From the NCBI RefSeq assembly GCF_030160115.1, contig NZ_BSNS01000024.1, positions 310,001-374,000 on the forward strand: DNA of 64,000 bases, read 5' to 3'. The position numbers were made by a program, and so were the translations under genes. Below, piece by piece: positions 8,073-15,074 of the stretch. The notes under the pieces were generated by a model. That model searched no databases. It had not been told where the DNA came from and saw only the letters and a program-made list of their open reading frames with translations. The number at the start of each line of letters is the position of its first letter. Within the stretch, counting starts at the first letter, position 1. This stretch comes from Devosia nitrariae (GTDB lineage Bacteria; Pseudomonadota; Alphaproteobacteria; Rhizobiales; Devosiaceae).

Positions 8073-8762
8073 ATGGATGACACCGCGAACGCGCAAATCG
8101 ATGCAGGTAACGATGCCTCCCTTCGGCGTCGGGGGCGTCTTCATTCGGAAGCCGCGCGCAAGTTGCGCGCGATGATCGTCTCGGGCGAGTTGCCGCCCGG
8201 TGAGCGGCTGCGTGAGGTGCGGATCTGCAACCAGCTGGGCGTGTCGCGCACCCCGGTGCGCGAGGCGTTCCGCACGCTGGCCGCGGAGGGCATGGTCGAG
8301 TTGCTGCCCAACCGGAGCGTCGTCGTGGCCCAGCTGCGCTCGCCCGATGTCGAACATCTCTACCAGGTGGTCGCCGCACTTGAGGCCCTGGCCGGGGAGC
8401 TGGCCTGCCAGAGGATCAATGAGGCCGAAATCGCTGAGATCGCGGCCATTCACAGCGACATGGTGGGGTGCTACGAGCGCCGCGAGAGGAGCGCCTACCT
8501 CGACCTCAATCACCTCATCCACCGTCGGGTGGTCGAGATCGCCAGCAATCCGGTGCTGCTCGCCACCTGGGAATCCCTGCTTCCCCGGGTCGAGCGCGCC
8601 CGCGCGATCGCCAATCTGGAGCCGTCCCGTTGGATCGCCGCCGTCCACGAGCATTCCAAGATGTTCGCCGCGCTCGCTGCTCGCGATGGCGCTCTGCTGG
8701 CCAGGCTCACCCGCGAGCATTTCATGAACGGCCTTAAGTTCGTTCCCACCGGCGACAGCTAG
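8073..8762 (+). CDS. GntR-family regulator (FadR/FCD subgroup)
   Basis: I take ATG 8073 as start (229 residues); longer in-frame reading is possible but would cross the operator. The winged helix is clear: 'AARKLRAMIVSGELPPGERL', 'LGVSRTPVREAFRTLAAEGMVELLPNRS'. The C-terminal FCD domain follows, with metal-ligand-like residues in 'DLNHLIHRRV' and 'AVHEHSKMFAAL'. It lies between the two halves of the catabolic cluster. The two near-identical operators beside each half indicate that it controls both. Its TAG stop (8760-8762) is supplied by the palindromic repeat that starts there. Confidence 0.9.
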   Translation: MDDTANAQIDAGNDASLRRRGRLHSEAARKLRAMIVSGELPPGERLREVRICNQLGVSRTPVREAFRTLAAEGMVELLPNRSVVVAQLRSPDVEHLYQVVAALEALAGELACQRINEAEIAEIAAIHSDMVGCYERRERSAYLDLNHLIHRRVVEIASNPVLLATWESLLPRVERARAIANLEPSRWIAAVHEHSKMFAALAARDGALLARLTREHFMNGLKFVPTGDS

Positions 8763-8865
8763 AGCGTTTTCAGCAAAAGTGGATACCACTTTTGCGGTTC
8801 GAAAACGCGAAGAACAAGGGGTTAGCGCTTTCGTTCTGACTCCGTCAGAACGAAAAGTGCTCTAG
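8760..8865. repeat. Palindromic intergenic repeat, copy 1
   Basis: An element of about 105 bases bounded by TAGAGC (8760-8765) and GCTCTAG (8859-8865). It contains two perfect hairpins: GCAAAAGTGG/CCACTTTTGC (8773-8782 and 8786-8795, loop ATA) inside an outer CGTTTTC/GAAAACG pair, and TTTCGTTCTGAC/GTCAGAACGAAA (8829-8840 and 8844-8855, loop TCC). The left half is nearly identical to copy 2 at 31653-31756. The first three bases are the stop codon of the GntR gene. Its size and form resemble the Bru-RS repeats of Brucella; homology is not tested. Confidence 0.85.
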
Positions 8866-8940
8866 CTGCGACTGTATCTCCTCCGTCTCCGGGCCCCATA
8901 TCCACGGCGCCGGTTTTGCGCAGATAGCTGCCGCGATGTG

Positions 8941-8970
8941 TTGACACAGGCAAATCTTGCATACAAGAAT
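8941..8970 (+). promoter_or_regulatory. Promoter with GntR-type operator, site 2
   Basis: TTGACA (8941-8946) is a consensus -35 box. AAGAAT (8965-8970), 18 bases on, is a possible -10 and is covered by the operator AATCTTGCATACAAGAAT (8953-8970), so a bound regulator would block the promoter. It stands 76 bases before the RraA-like gene and so controls the plus-strand transport and catabolic genes. Confidence 0.75.
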
Positions 8971-9045
8971 AGATGAAACGGCACCGGCAGCTACTCGCCG
9001 CCATCGACATCAAGACCACGCCGTCCTGCCAAGGAGGAACCAGAA

Positions 9046-9819
9046 GTGTCCGCGCTCGCCGCCGAAACCGCCGCCGTCGACCCCTTTCACATCCGCAAGT
9101 ATTTCGAGCCGCTTCGCGTGGCCGACGCGTGTGATGCGCTCGACGGCATCGGCTATTTCAACATCGGCCTTGTCAGCCAGGACCTGCGTCCGCTGTGGAC
9201 GGGCATGAAGTTCTGGGGCGTCGCCTATACCCTGCGCTGCGTGCCCGCCAACAAGCCCATGTGGAAACTCGAGACCACCGAGGACATCGTCAATGCCCAC
9301 GGTGTCTGGTTCGGCAAGATGGGCAACGCCGCCGCGCATATGGGCAAGGAAATCAAGCCCGGCCATGTGGTGGTCACCGATGTGGGCGGCGCCGAGAACG
9401 TTGGCTTCTGGGGCTCGGAGAATTCGCTGGGCGTTATCCAGGCCGGCGGCGTCGGCATCGTCACCAACGGCGCTTGCCGCGACACGGGCGAGGTCATCCT
9501 GCAGAAGACCCCGATAGTGGCCAAGCGCCATGAGCGCACCATCATTCCCGGGCGTATCGAAGCGGTGGAAACGCAGACCACCATCGGCATCGGCGGCGCG
9601 CAGGTGCGCCCCGGCGACATCGTGGGTTGCGATGAGGACGGTCTCGTGGTGGTGCCGATCGAGGTGGCCCGCGAAGTGGCGCTCCATGCGCGCGCCGTGC
9701 TCGTCGCCGACATGGTCAAGCGCCGCGACAAATACGACCGGCTGGGCATGACCCGCGACGAAACGGTCGACGTCGAGGCCGTCGATAAATATTACGCCGA
9801 TCTTCAGGCCCAGGGCTGA
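9046..9819 (+). CDS. RraA-like protein, probable HMG/CHA-type aldolase or related lyase
   Basis: A 257-residue protein starting at GTG 9046 behind AAGGAGGAAC (9031-9040). It shows the RraA/HMG-aldolase core: 'PGHVVVTDVGG', 'GVIQAGGVGIVTNGACRDTGEV' with the adjacent Arg-Asp pair that catalytic members use for substrate and metal, and 'RPGDIVGCDEDGLVVVP'. It is longer than the RNase E inhibitor RraA (about 160 residues) and nearer the 4-hydroxy-4-methyl-2-oxoglutarate/4-carboxy-4-hydroxy-2-oxoadipate aldolases (about 230). Because it heads a catabolic operon and keeps the catalytic pair, an aldolase or retro-aldol role is more likely than RNase regulation. Confidence 0.8.
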   Translation: MSALAAETAAVDPFHIRKYFEPLRVADACDALDGIGYFNIGLVSQDLRPLWTGMKFWGVAYTLRCVPANKPMWKLETTEDIVNAHGVWFGKMGNAAAHMGKEIKPGHVVVTDVGGAENVGFWGSENSLGVIQAGGVGIVTNGACRDTGEVILQKTPIVAKRHERTIIPGRIEAVETQTTIGIGGAQVRPGDIVGCDEDGLVVVPIEVAREVALHARAVLVADMVKRRDKYDRLGMTRDETVDVEAVDKYYADLQAQG

Positions 9820-9943
9820 GTCCCGCGGCGCCGGAGGGCGCAAGTGCCTTTGCCGTTGCGCGATGATGCGCGGCGGCGCCGTGCCGACAAAAGAGCAAGC
9901 GCCGAGCCAATCGGCCGTTCAGGCATTCACAAGGAGGAATATC

Positions 9944-11188
9944 ATGCCGTCAGGAAAGATGCTTGCCGCGCTGCTGGCTTCGACTTGTCTACTTGCACCA
10001 GCCGCCTTCGCGCAGGAAACGGTGACGATCCAGTTCTGGGAGGGACACTCGGTCCAGGAAGAACAGGCCACCATCAATATGATCGCGGCGTTCGAGGCCG
10101 CCCATCCCGACATTAAGGTCGAGAGGGTCAAGACCAGCTTCGGCACCAATTTCGAACGCATCACCACCGCAATCGCATCCAACACCGCCCCCGACGTCAG
10201 CCCGATCTGGAGCGGCTTTCTCACCCAGTTCGCCGAGCAGGGGCAGTTGGTGGACCTGACGCAGTACGGCGTCGAGCCGACGAATGCCGACATCTATCCG
10301 GGAGCCTTCGACTATGTGACCTGGAACGATGGCGTCTACGGGCTTCCCTATGCCTTCGATCCGCGCTTCATCGTTTATAATCAGGAGGCATTCGAAGCGG
10401 CCGGATTGACCGAGCCGCCCGCCACGTTCGAGGAACTGATCGAATATACCGAGCAGTTGACCGTCGGCGAGGGCAGCAATATCGAGCAATACGGCTTCGG
10501 CCTCGGCGGCAGTGACAGCCTCGCCTACTTCTTCATCAACCTGCTCTATGCCTATGGCGGACAGGTCTTCAACGAGGACGGCACGGAGGCCGTGTTCAAC
10601 AATGAAGCCGGGCTTCAGGCCGGCGAGATCATTTCGCGGCTGGCCGGCCTGCCCGGCGCCACTCTCAATGCGGGCGAAGGTTTGCGCCAGAGCGTCCTGC
10701 ACGGGCGCGTCGCCATGATCTATGACGGCCCGTGGATCTTCTATGAGGCGCTCAACGATCCGGAGTCGGAGGAGTTCGGCATCGGCCGCGTTCCGATGCC
10801 CGGGGAGGGCGATCAGCCGCTCAACTTCGGTAGCGTCGGCGCCTACGTCGTCTACGAGCAGAGCGACAACAAGGAAGCGGCGGCCGAGTTCGTCAAGTTC
10901 CTTGCGTCGCCCGAAGCTCAGCAGCACCGCGTCGCCATGCTCAAGCCCGGCGTTTCGCCCGGCGTGCGCGATGCGCCCGAAGCTCAGGCCGCGTTCGAGG
11001 AATGGCCCGGGCTCGAAACGGCCCAGAACCTCCTCGATGAATCCCGCATCTTCCCCAAGCACGACAACTGGCCGAGCGTCTTCCAGGCCATCATTCCGGC
11101 GGTCGAGGCGATCATCGGAGGGGAGGACCCGCAATCGGCGCTCGATGCCGCCGTCAACCAGGCCAATCGCGCCCTGCGCCGCGGCTAG
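9944..11188 (+). CDS. CUT1-family extracellular solute-binding protein
   Basis: A 414-residue protein starting at ATG 9944 behind AAGGAGGAAT (9931-9940). Residues 1-24 are a clear signal peptide ending AAFA-QE. The mature part has family 1 binding-protein features: 'VTIQFWEGHSVQEEQATINM', 'AFEAAHPDIKVERV', 'VYGLPYAFDPRFIVYNQEAFEAAG' and 'GRVAMIYDGPWIF'. It delivers a carbohydrate-like substrate to the permeases that follow. The ligand is unknown; a sugar, sugar acid or polyol is usual for the group. A strong hairpin follows the stop codon. Confidence 0.9.
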   Translation: MPSGKMLAALLASTCLLAPAAFAQETVTIQFWEGHSVQEEQATINMIAAFEAAHPDIKVERVKTSFGTNFERITTAIASNTAPDVSPIWSGFLTQFAEQGQLVDLTQYGVEPTNADIYPGAFDYVTWNDGVYGLPYAFDPRFIVYNQEAFEAAGLTEPPATFEELIEYTEQLTVGEGSNIEQYGFGLGGSDSLAYFFINLLYAYGGQVFNEDGTEAVFNNEAGLQAGEIISRLAGLPGATLNAGEGLRQSVLHGRVAMIYDGPWIFYEALNDPESEEFGIGRVPMPGEGDQPLNFGSVGAYVVYEQSDNKEAAAEFVKFLASPEAQQHRVAMLKPGVSPGVRDAPEAQAAFEEWPGLETAQNLLDESRIFPKHDNWPSVFQAIIPAVEAIIGGEDPQSALDAAVNQANRALRRG

Positions 11189-11203
11189 CCCGGACCGATA
11201 TCG

Positions 11204-11229
11204 GCATGGCGGCGGCTTCGCCGCCATGC
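11204..11229 (+). promoter_or_regulatory. Hairpin between binding-protein and permease genes
   Basis: GCATGGCGGCG (11204-11214) and CGCCGCCATGC (11219-11229) form an 11-bp perfect stem with a GCTT loop, 16 bases after the binding-protein stop. There is no U-run, so it is more likely to protect the upstream mRNA from 3' decay, raising binding protein over permease, than to terminate. Confidence 0.7.
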
Positions 11230-11289
11230 GCCTTGCGGACGAACCGCGAGGCCCGCCATCCTCATCCGCCTGGGCTCGGGAGCGTGCCG

Positions 11290-12165
11290 ATGACGATAAA
11301 GCAGCAGCAATTGCTCCTTGGGACGATCTTCCTCGGCATTCCCCTGCTGTGGCTGCTGGTCTGGGTGGTGACGCCGATCTTCGTCGTGCTCTATCTCAGC
11401 TTCACCAGCTACGACATCCTGTCTGCGCCCGAATGGGTTGGTACGTGGAACTTCGAAGATCTCTGGTACGACAGTCTCTATTGGCGCGCCTTCGGCAACA
11501 CGCTCTATTTCACCGCCTTCGCCATGCCCCTCGGCGTCACCCTGTCGCTGCTGCTGGCGATGCTGGTCAACACGCGCCTGCCCGGCGCGTGGATCTACCG
11601 CACCATCTATTACCTGCCGGTCGTCTCGCCACTGATCGCCACCGCTCTGATCTGGATCCTCTTCTACGAGGTTTCGACCGGCCTCTTCAATTATCTACTC
11701 CGCTTCGTCGGGATCAGCCCGTTGCCATGGCTCTCGAACTCGGCGACGGCAATGCCCGCCATCATCGCCATGAGCGTGTGGAAGAGCCTCGGCTTCAACA
11801 TGGTGATCTTCCTTGCCGCGCTGCAGGCCATTCCGCGCGAGCTCAACGAGGCGGCGGCGCTCGACGGCGCGGGTCGGGCACGGCAATTTTATAGCATAAC
11901 CCTGCCGCTCCTGCGCCCGGCCATGACCTACGTGCTCATCACCACGCTCATTGGCTCGTTCCAGGTCTTCGCCCAGGTCTACGTGATGACCGAGGGCGGT
12001 CCCAACAACGCCACGGTGACCCTGGTGCATCTCATCTACCGCACCGCGTTCCAGAACCTCGACTTCGGCTATGCCTCGGCCATGGCGGTCGTGCTGTTCG
12101 TCATTCTCGTCACCGCCTCGTTCATCAACCTGCGGCTCGTCAGCCGCGGAAACCTCTACGGCTAA
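11290..12165 (+). CDS. CUT1-family ABC transporter permease (MalF/UgpA-like)
   Basis: A 291-residue membrane protein. I choose ATG 11290 (MTIKQQQ) because it directly precedes the first membrane segment (LLLGTIFLGIPLLWLLVWVV) and GGGAG lies upstream. Six membrane segments are expected. The cytoplasmic EAA loop, which docks on the ATPase, reads 'ELNEAAALDGAGRARQFYSI' and then 'TLPLLRPA'. It pairs with the next gene to form the inner-membrane channel. Confidence 0.9.
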   Translation: MTIKQQQLLLGTIFLGIPLLWLLVWVVTPIFVVLYLSFTSYDILSAPEWVGTWNFEDLWYDSLYWRAFGNTLYFTAFAMPLGVTLSLLLAMLVNTRLPGAWIYRTIYYLPVVSPLIATALIWILFYEVSTGLFNYLLRFVGISPLPWLSNSATAMPAIIAMSVWKSLGFNMVIFLAALQAIPRELNEAAALDGAGRARQFYSITLPLLRPAMTYVLITTLIGSFQVFAQVYVMTEGGPNNATVTLVHLIYRTAFQNLDFGYASAMAVVLFVILVTASFINLRLVSRGNLYG

Positions 12166-12174
12166 GCCTTTCCC

Positions 12175-13104
12175 ATGACCGTCGTCATCATGCAGCCCGA
12201 CCGTCCCGTACCGACCGCCGCCATCGACCGCAGCCGGCGCCGGTTCTGGCGCGCGGTGTTGACCTTCTACCTGCCGGCGACGATCGTCGCCGCGGTCATG
12301 CTGTTTCCGCTTTTCTGGATGGTATCGATATCGCTGCGCACCAACGCCGAAATTTTTTCCTATCCGCCCGATCTCGTCAGCATTCCGCTGCGCTGGCAGA
12401 ACTACATCGACATCTGGACCGATCCGCGCATGAATCTCGGCATCCAGGCCTGGAACACGCTGGTCTACGCCACTGTGCGCACGTTCCTGCAATTGCTGCT
12501 GTCGAGCATGGCCGCGTTCATCCTCGCCCGTTACAGCTTTCCCGGCCGCACCCTGGTCTTCTACCTGGTGCTCGCCACCGTGATGATCCCGGACGAGGTC
12601 ATGATGGTGCCACTCTTCCTCATGGTAAAATCCGTGCCGCTCGCCGGCGGCAACGACATCTTCGGGATGGGCGGCACCGGGTGGCTCGACACCTTCTATG
12701 GGTTGATCCTGCCGGGGGTCGTCAGCGGCTACTCCATCTTCTTCCTGCGCCAGTTCTTCCTGACCCTGCCCAAGGAGCTCGAGGAGGCGGCGCGCATCGA
12801 CGGTTGCTCGGAGTTCGGCATCTATTGGCGCGTGGCGCTGCCCATGTCGATGCCCGCGCTCATCGCGCTCGGCATCTTTTCGTTTCAGTTCGCCTGGTCG
12901 GACTTCACATGGCCGCTGATCATCTCGGGTTCCGAGAGGACCCGCACCATCCAGCTCGGCCTCGGCCTGCTCTCGACCACCGACGGCACCGACTGGGCAA
13001 TGCTGCTGACCGGCGCGGTAATCTCGACGCTGCCGCTGATCGCGCTCTTCATGCTGCTGCAGCGCTTCATCGTTACCGGCGTCAACTTCGGCGTCGGCAA
13101 GTAG
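12175..13104 (+). CDS. CUT1-family ABC transporter permease (MalG/UgpE-like)
   Basis: A 309-residue membrane protein starting nine bases after the previous stop; ATG 12190 is an alternative start. Membrane segments begin at 'VLTFYLPATIVAAVMLFPLF'. The EAA loop is 'ELEEAARIDGCSEFGIYWRV' followed by 'ALPMSMPAL'. Together with the first permease and the ATPase at 4775-5845 it completes the importer. Confidence 0.9.
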   Translation: MTVVIMQPDRPVPTAAIDRSRRRFWRAVLTFYLPATIVAAVMLFPLFWMVSISLRTNAEIFSYPPDLVSIPLRWQNYIDIWTDPRMNLGIQAWNTLVYATVRTFLQLLLSSMAAFILARYSFPGRTLVFYLVLATVMIPDEVMMVPLFLMVKSVPLAGGNDIFGMGGTGWLDTFYGLILPGVVSGYSIFFLRQFFLTLPKELEEAARIDGCSEFGIYWRVALPMSMPALIALGIFSFQFAWSDFTWPLIISGSERTRTIQLGLGLLSTTDGTDWAMLLTGAVISTLPLIALFMLLQRFIVTGVNFGVGK

Positions 13105-13120
13105 GGCGAGGCGCCACCCC

Positions 13121-14017
13121 ATGCAGATCATCGATGCGCACCAGCACTTCTGGGATATCGCGGCCAACTACCTGCCGTGGCTGCGCGACGAGCCTCCCAT
13201 CGCCTTCCGCTATGGCGACTATTCGGCGCTGAAGCGCAACTACCTGCCGAACGACTACAGGCGCGATGCCGGGCGGTTCGAGGTCGTCGGCTCGGTCTTC
13301 ATCGAAACCGAATGGGATCCCGCCGACCCGGTCGGCGAGACGCGATGGGTTGCCGATCTGCGTCGGCGCGAGGGCCTGCCGAGCGTCATGGTGGCCCAGG
13401 CCCGGCTCGATCGCGCCGACGCCGAAACCGTGCTCGCCGCCCATGGCGGGACCGATTTCGTACGCGGCATCCGTCATAAGCCCAGACCCGCCAAATCTCC
13501 CGATCTCGTCGAGCCTCGTGCGCCCGGCTCGATGGGCGATCCCACCTGGCGGCGCGGCTATGCCCTCCTTGCGCCGAACGGGTTGAGCTTCGACCTGCAG
13601 ACCCCCTGGTGGCACCTCGAGGAGGCGCGTTCGCTCGCCGACGATTTTGGCGACACCATGTTGATCCTCAACCACACGGGCCTGCCGGCCGACCGCAGCG
13701 AGGCTGGGCTCGCCGGTTGGAAGGCGGCGCTGACGATCCTCGCGGGCGCGCCCAACGCCTATATAAAGATCTCCGGTCTCGGCATCGCCGGCCGCCCCTG
13801 GACGGTCGCCGATAACGAGCGCGTGGTGCGCGAGGCCATCGACATCTTTGGAACCGACCGGGTAATGTTTGCCTCGAATTTTCCCGTCGACGGCCTCGTC
13901 GCCAGTTTCGAAACCATCCTCTCGGGGTTCGACGCCATAACTGCCGGCTTTTCCGAACAGGAACGCGCCGCCATGTTCCACGACAACGCCTGCCGCATCT
14001 ACCGCATCGCGAGCTAG
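13121..14017 (+). CDS. Amidohydrolase family 2 protein (fuconolactonase/PDC-hydrolase-like)
   Basis: A 298-residue metal-dependent hydrolase of the amidohydrolase_2 group. The first metal motif is at the N-terminus (IDAHQHFWD), 'ILNHTGLP' supplies the later conserved His, and 'DRVMFASNFPVD' contains the conserved C-terminal region in which other members have an Asp. Characterised relatives hydrolyse lactones (L-fucono-1,5-lactone, 2-pyrone-4,6-dicarboxylate) or decarboxylate aromatic acids. In this operon, a lactonase step feeding the RraA-like aldolase is a reasonable inference; the substrate is not known. Confidence 0.8.
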   Translation: MQIIDAHQHFWDIAANYLPWLRDEPPIAFRYGDYSALKRNYLPNDYRRDAGRFEVVGSVFIETEWDPADPVGETRWVADLRRREGLPSVMVAQARLDRADAETVLAAHGGTDFVRGIRHKPRPAKSPDLVEPRAPGSMGDPTWRRGYALLAPNGLSFDLQTPWWHLEEARSLADDFGDTMLILNHTGLPADRSEAGLAGWKAALTILAGAPNAYIKISGLGIAGRPWTVADNERVVREAIDIFGTDRVMFASNFPVDGLVASFETILSGFDAITAGFSEQERAAMFHDNACRIYRIAS

Positions 14018-14025
14018 GATCTCCC

Positions 14026-14922
14026 ATGGCTCCAACGCAAGAAAAACCGCGCCTCGGCTTCATCGGCATCGGCATTATGGGCGCGCCCATGGTGCGGCGC
14101 CTGCTGGCCGAGGGCTACAAGGTGACCGTGTGGAACCGCGAGCCCGAGCGCGCTCGCGAGGTCGTGCCGGTTGGCGCCGTTTGGGCCGAGAACCCGGCGG
14201 CGGTCCGCGCCGCGTCCGACATCGTCGCGACTTGTGTCATCGACGGCAAGGCGATCGAAACCTGCTGCTTCGGACCCGATGGCCTAGCCGCCGCCGCAAG
14301 CGGAGCGGATCTGCTCGTCGACTTCTCCACCGTCGATCCAGACGTGACGGTCGGCCTCGCGGAACGCCTCGAACAGTCAACAGGCATGGCCTGGCTAGAT
14401 GCGCCGGTATCGGGCGGGCCGGGCCCGGCCGAAGCCGGTGAGCTCACGATCATGGCCGGCGGCCGAGACGGCGATTTCGCGCGGGCGACGCCCATGCTCG
14501 CAAGCCTAGCCGCCAATCTGACCCATATGGGGCCGTTGGGCGCGGGCCAGACCGCAAAGCTCCTCAACCAGGCGATCGTCGGGGTCAACTATGTCCTGAT
14601 GGCTGAAGTGCTGGCGCTCGCCAGATCGACGGCCCTCGACGCCGCCGCCCTGCCGCGTGCCCTTGCCGGCGGCATGGCCGATTCCACGATCCTGCAGCGC
14701 ATATATGCGCAGATGAACTCGGGCGATTTCCATCCGCCGCGGGGCAGGGCCGCCCAGCTCGACAAGGACCTGCGCGCGGTCGCCGTTTTCGCCGGCAAGA
14801 CCGGCTATTCATCTCCGCTGATCGAGCAGGCGGTCGCCCTCTACCGCGCCTTCGCTGATCAGGCCGAAGCCGACACCGACAGCGCCGCCATCAGCGAATG
14901 GGTGGTGGGTGGAAAGCATTAG
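14026..14922 (+). CDS. Beta-hydroxyacid dehydrogenase (3-hydroxyisobutyrate/tartronate-semialdehyde reductase family)
   Basis: A 298-residue NAD(P)-dependent oxidoreductase. The Rossmann motif is 'LGFIGIGIMGAPMVRRLLAEG', followed by 'VTVWNR', suggesting NADP preference by the Arg after Asn. Substrate motif 'WLDAPVSGGPGPAEAGELTIMAGG' and the catalytic-lysine region 'GAGQTAKLLNQAI' (Lys in GQTAKLLNQ) are intact. It is the last gene of the plus-strand operon, eight bases after the amidohydrolase gene. It may reduce or oxidise a short hydroxyacid released by the aldolase. Confidence 0.85.
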   Translation: MAPTQEKPRLGFIGIGIMGAPMVRRLLAEGYKVTVWNREPERAREVVPVGAVWAENPAAVRAASDIVATCVIDGKAIETCCFGPDGLAAAASGADLLVDFSTVDPDVTVGLAERLEQSTGMAWLDAPVSGGPGPAEAGELTIMAGGRDGDFARATPMLASLAANLTHMGPLGAGQTAKLLNQAIVGVNYVLMAEVLALARSTALDAAALPRALAGGMADSTILQRIYAQMNSGDFHPPRGRAAQLDKDLRAVAVFAGKTGYSSPLIEQAVALYRAFADQAEADTDSAAISEWVVGGKH

Positions 14923-14943
14923 AGTGTGGACAAATCGTGGGAA

Positions 14944-15033
14944 TGGCGGGTAGGGAGGGATTCGAACCCCCGGAACGCTTGCACGTTCGCCGGTTTTCAA
15001 GACCGGAGCAATCAACCGCTCTGCCACCTACCC
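14944..15033 (-). tRNA. tRNA-Ser (anticodon TGA)
   Basis: On the minus strand the acceptor stem is GGGTAGG (15033-15027) pairing with CCTACCC, followed by G and an encoded CCA (14944-14946). The anticodon arm is CCGGT-CTTGAAA-ACCGG with TGA as anticodon. The long variable arm (CGAACGTGCAAGCGTTC) and the T-arm with TTCGAAT are as expected for a serine tRNA. Length 90 bases. No integrase or repeat of its 3' end is seen nearby. Confidence 0.97.
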
Positions 15034-15074
15034 GGCAGGGAGCCTTTAGCTTGTCGATATAGGAGTGTCCAGCA

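Noticed and set aside
7905..8789. 294-codon minus-strand frame beginning MVSTFAENAL, with a second such start at 31682
   Set aside because: The shared N-terminus is simply the antisense translation of the palindromic repeat; the rest is antisense to the GntR gene. Not a gene family.
11695..13167. 490-codon open frame on the minus strand across the permease genes
   Set aside because: It is antisense to two well-supported permease genes and its product is His/Glu/Asp/Arg-rich low-complexity, the usual mirror of a GC-rich gene.
14944..15033. tRNA-Ser as an integration site
   Set aside because: No integrase, and no second copy of the tRNA 3' end was seen in the window.
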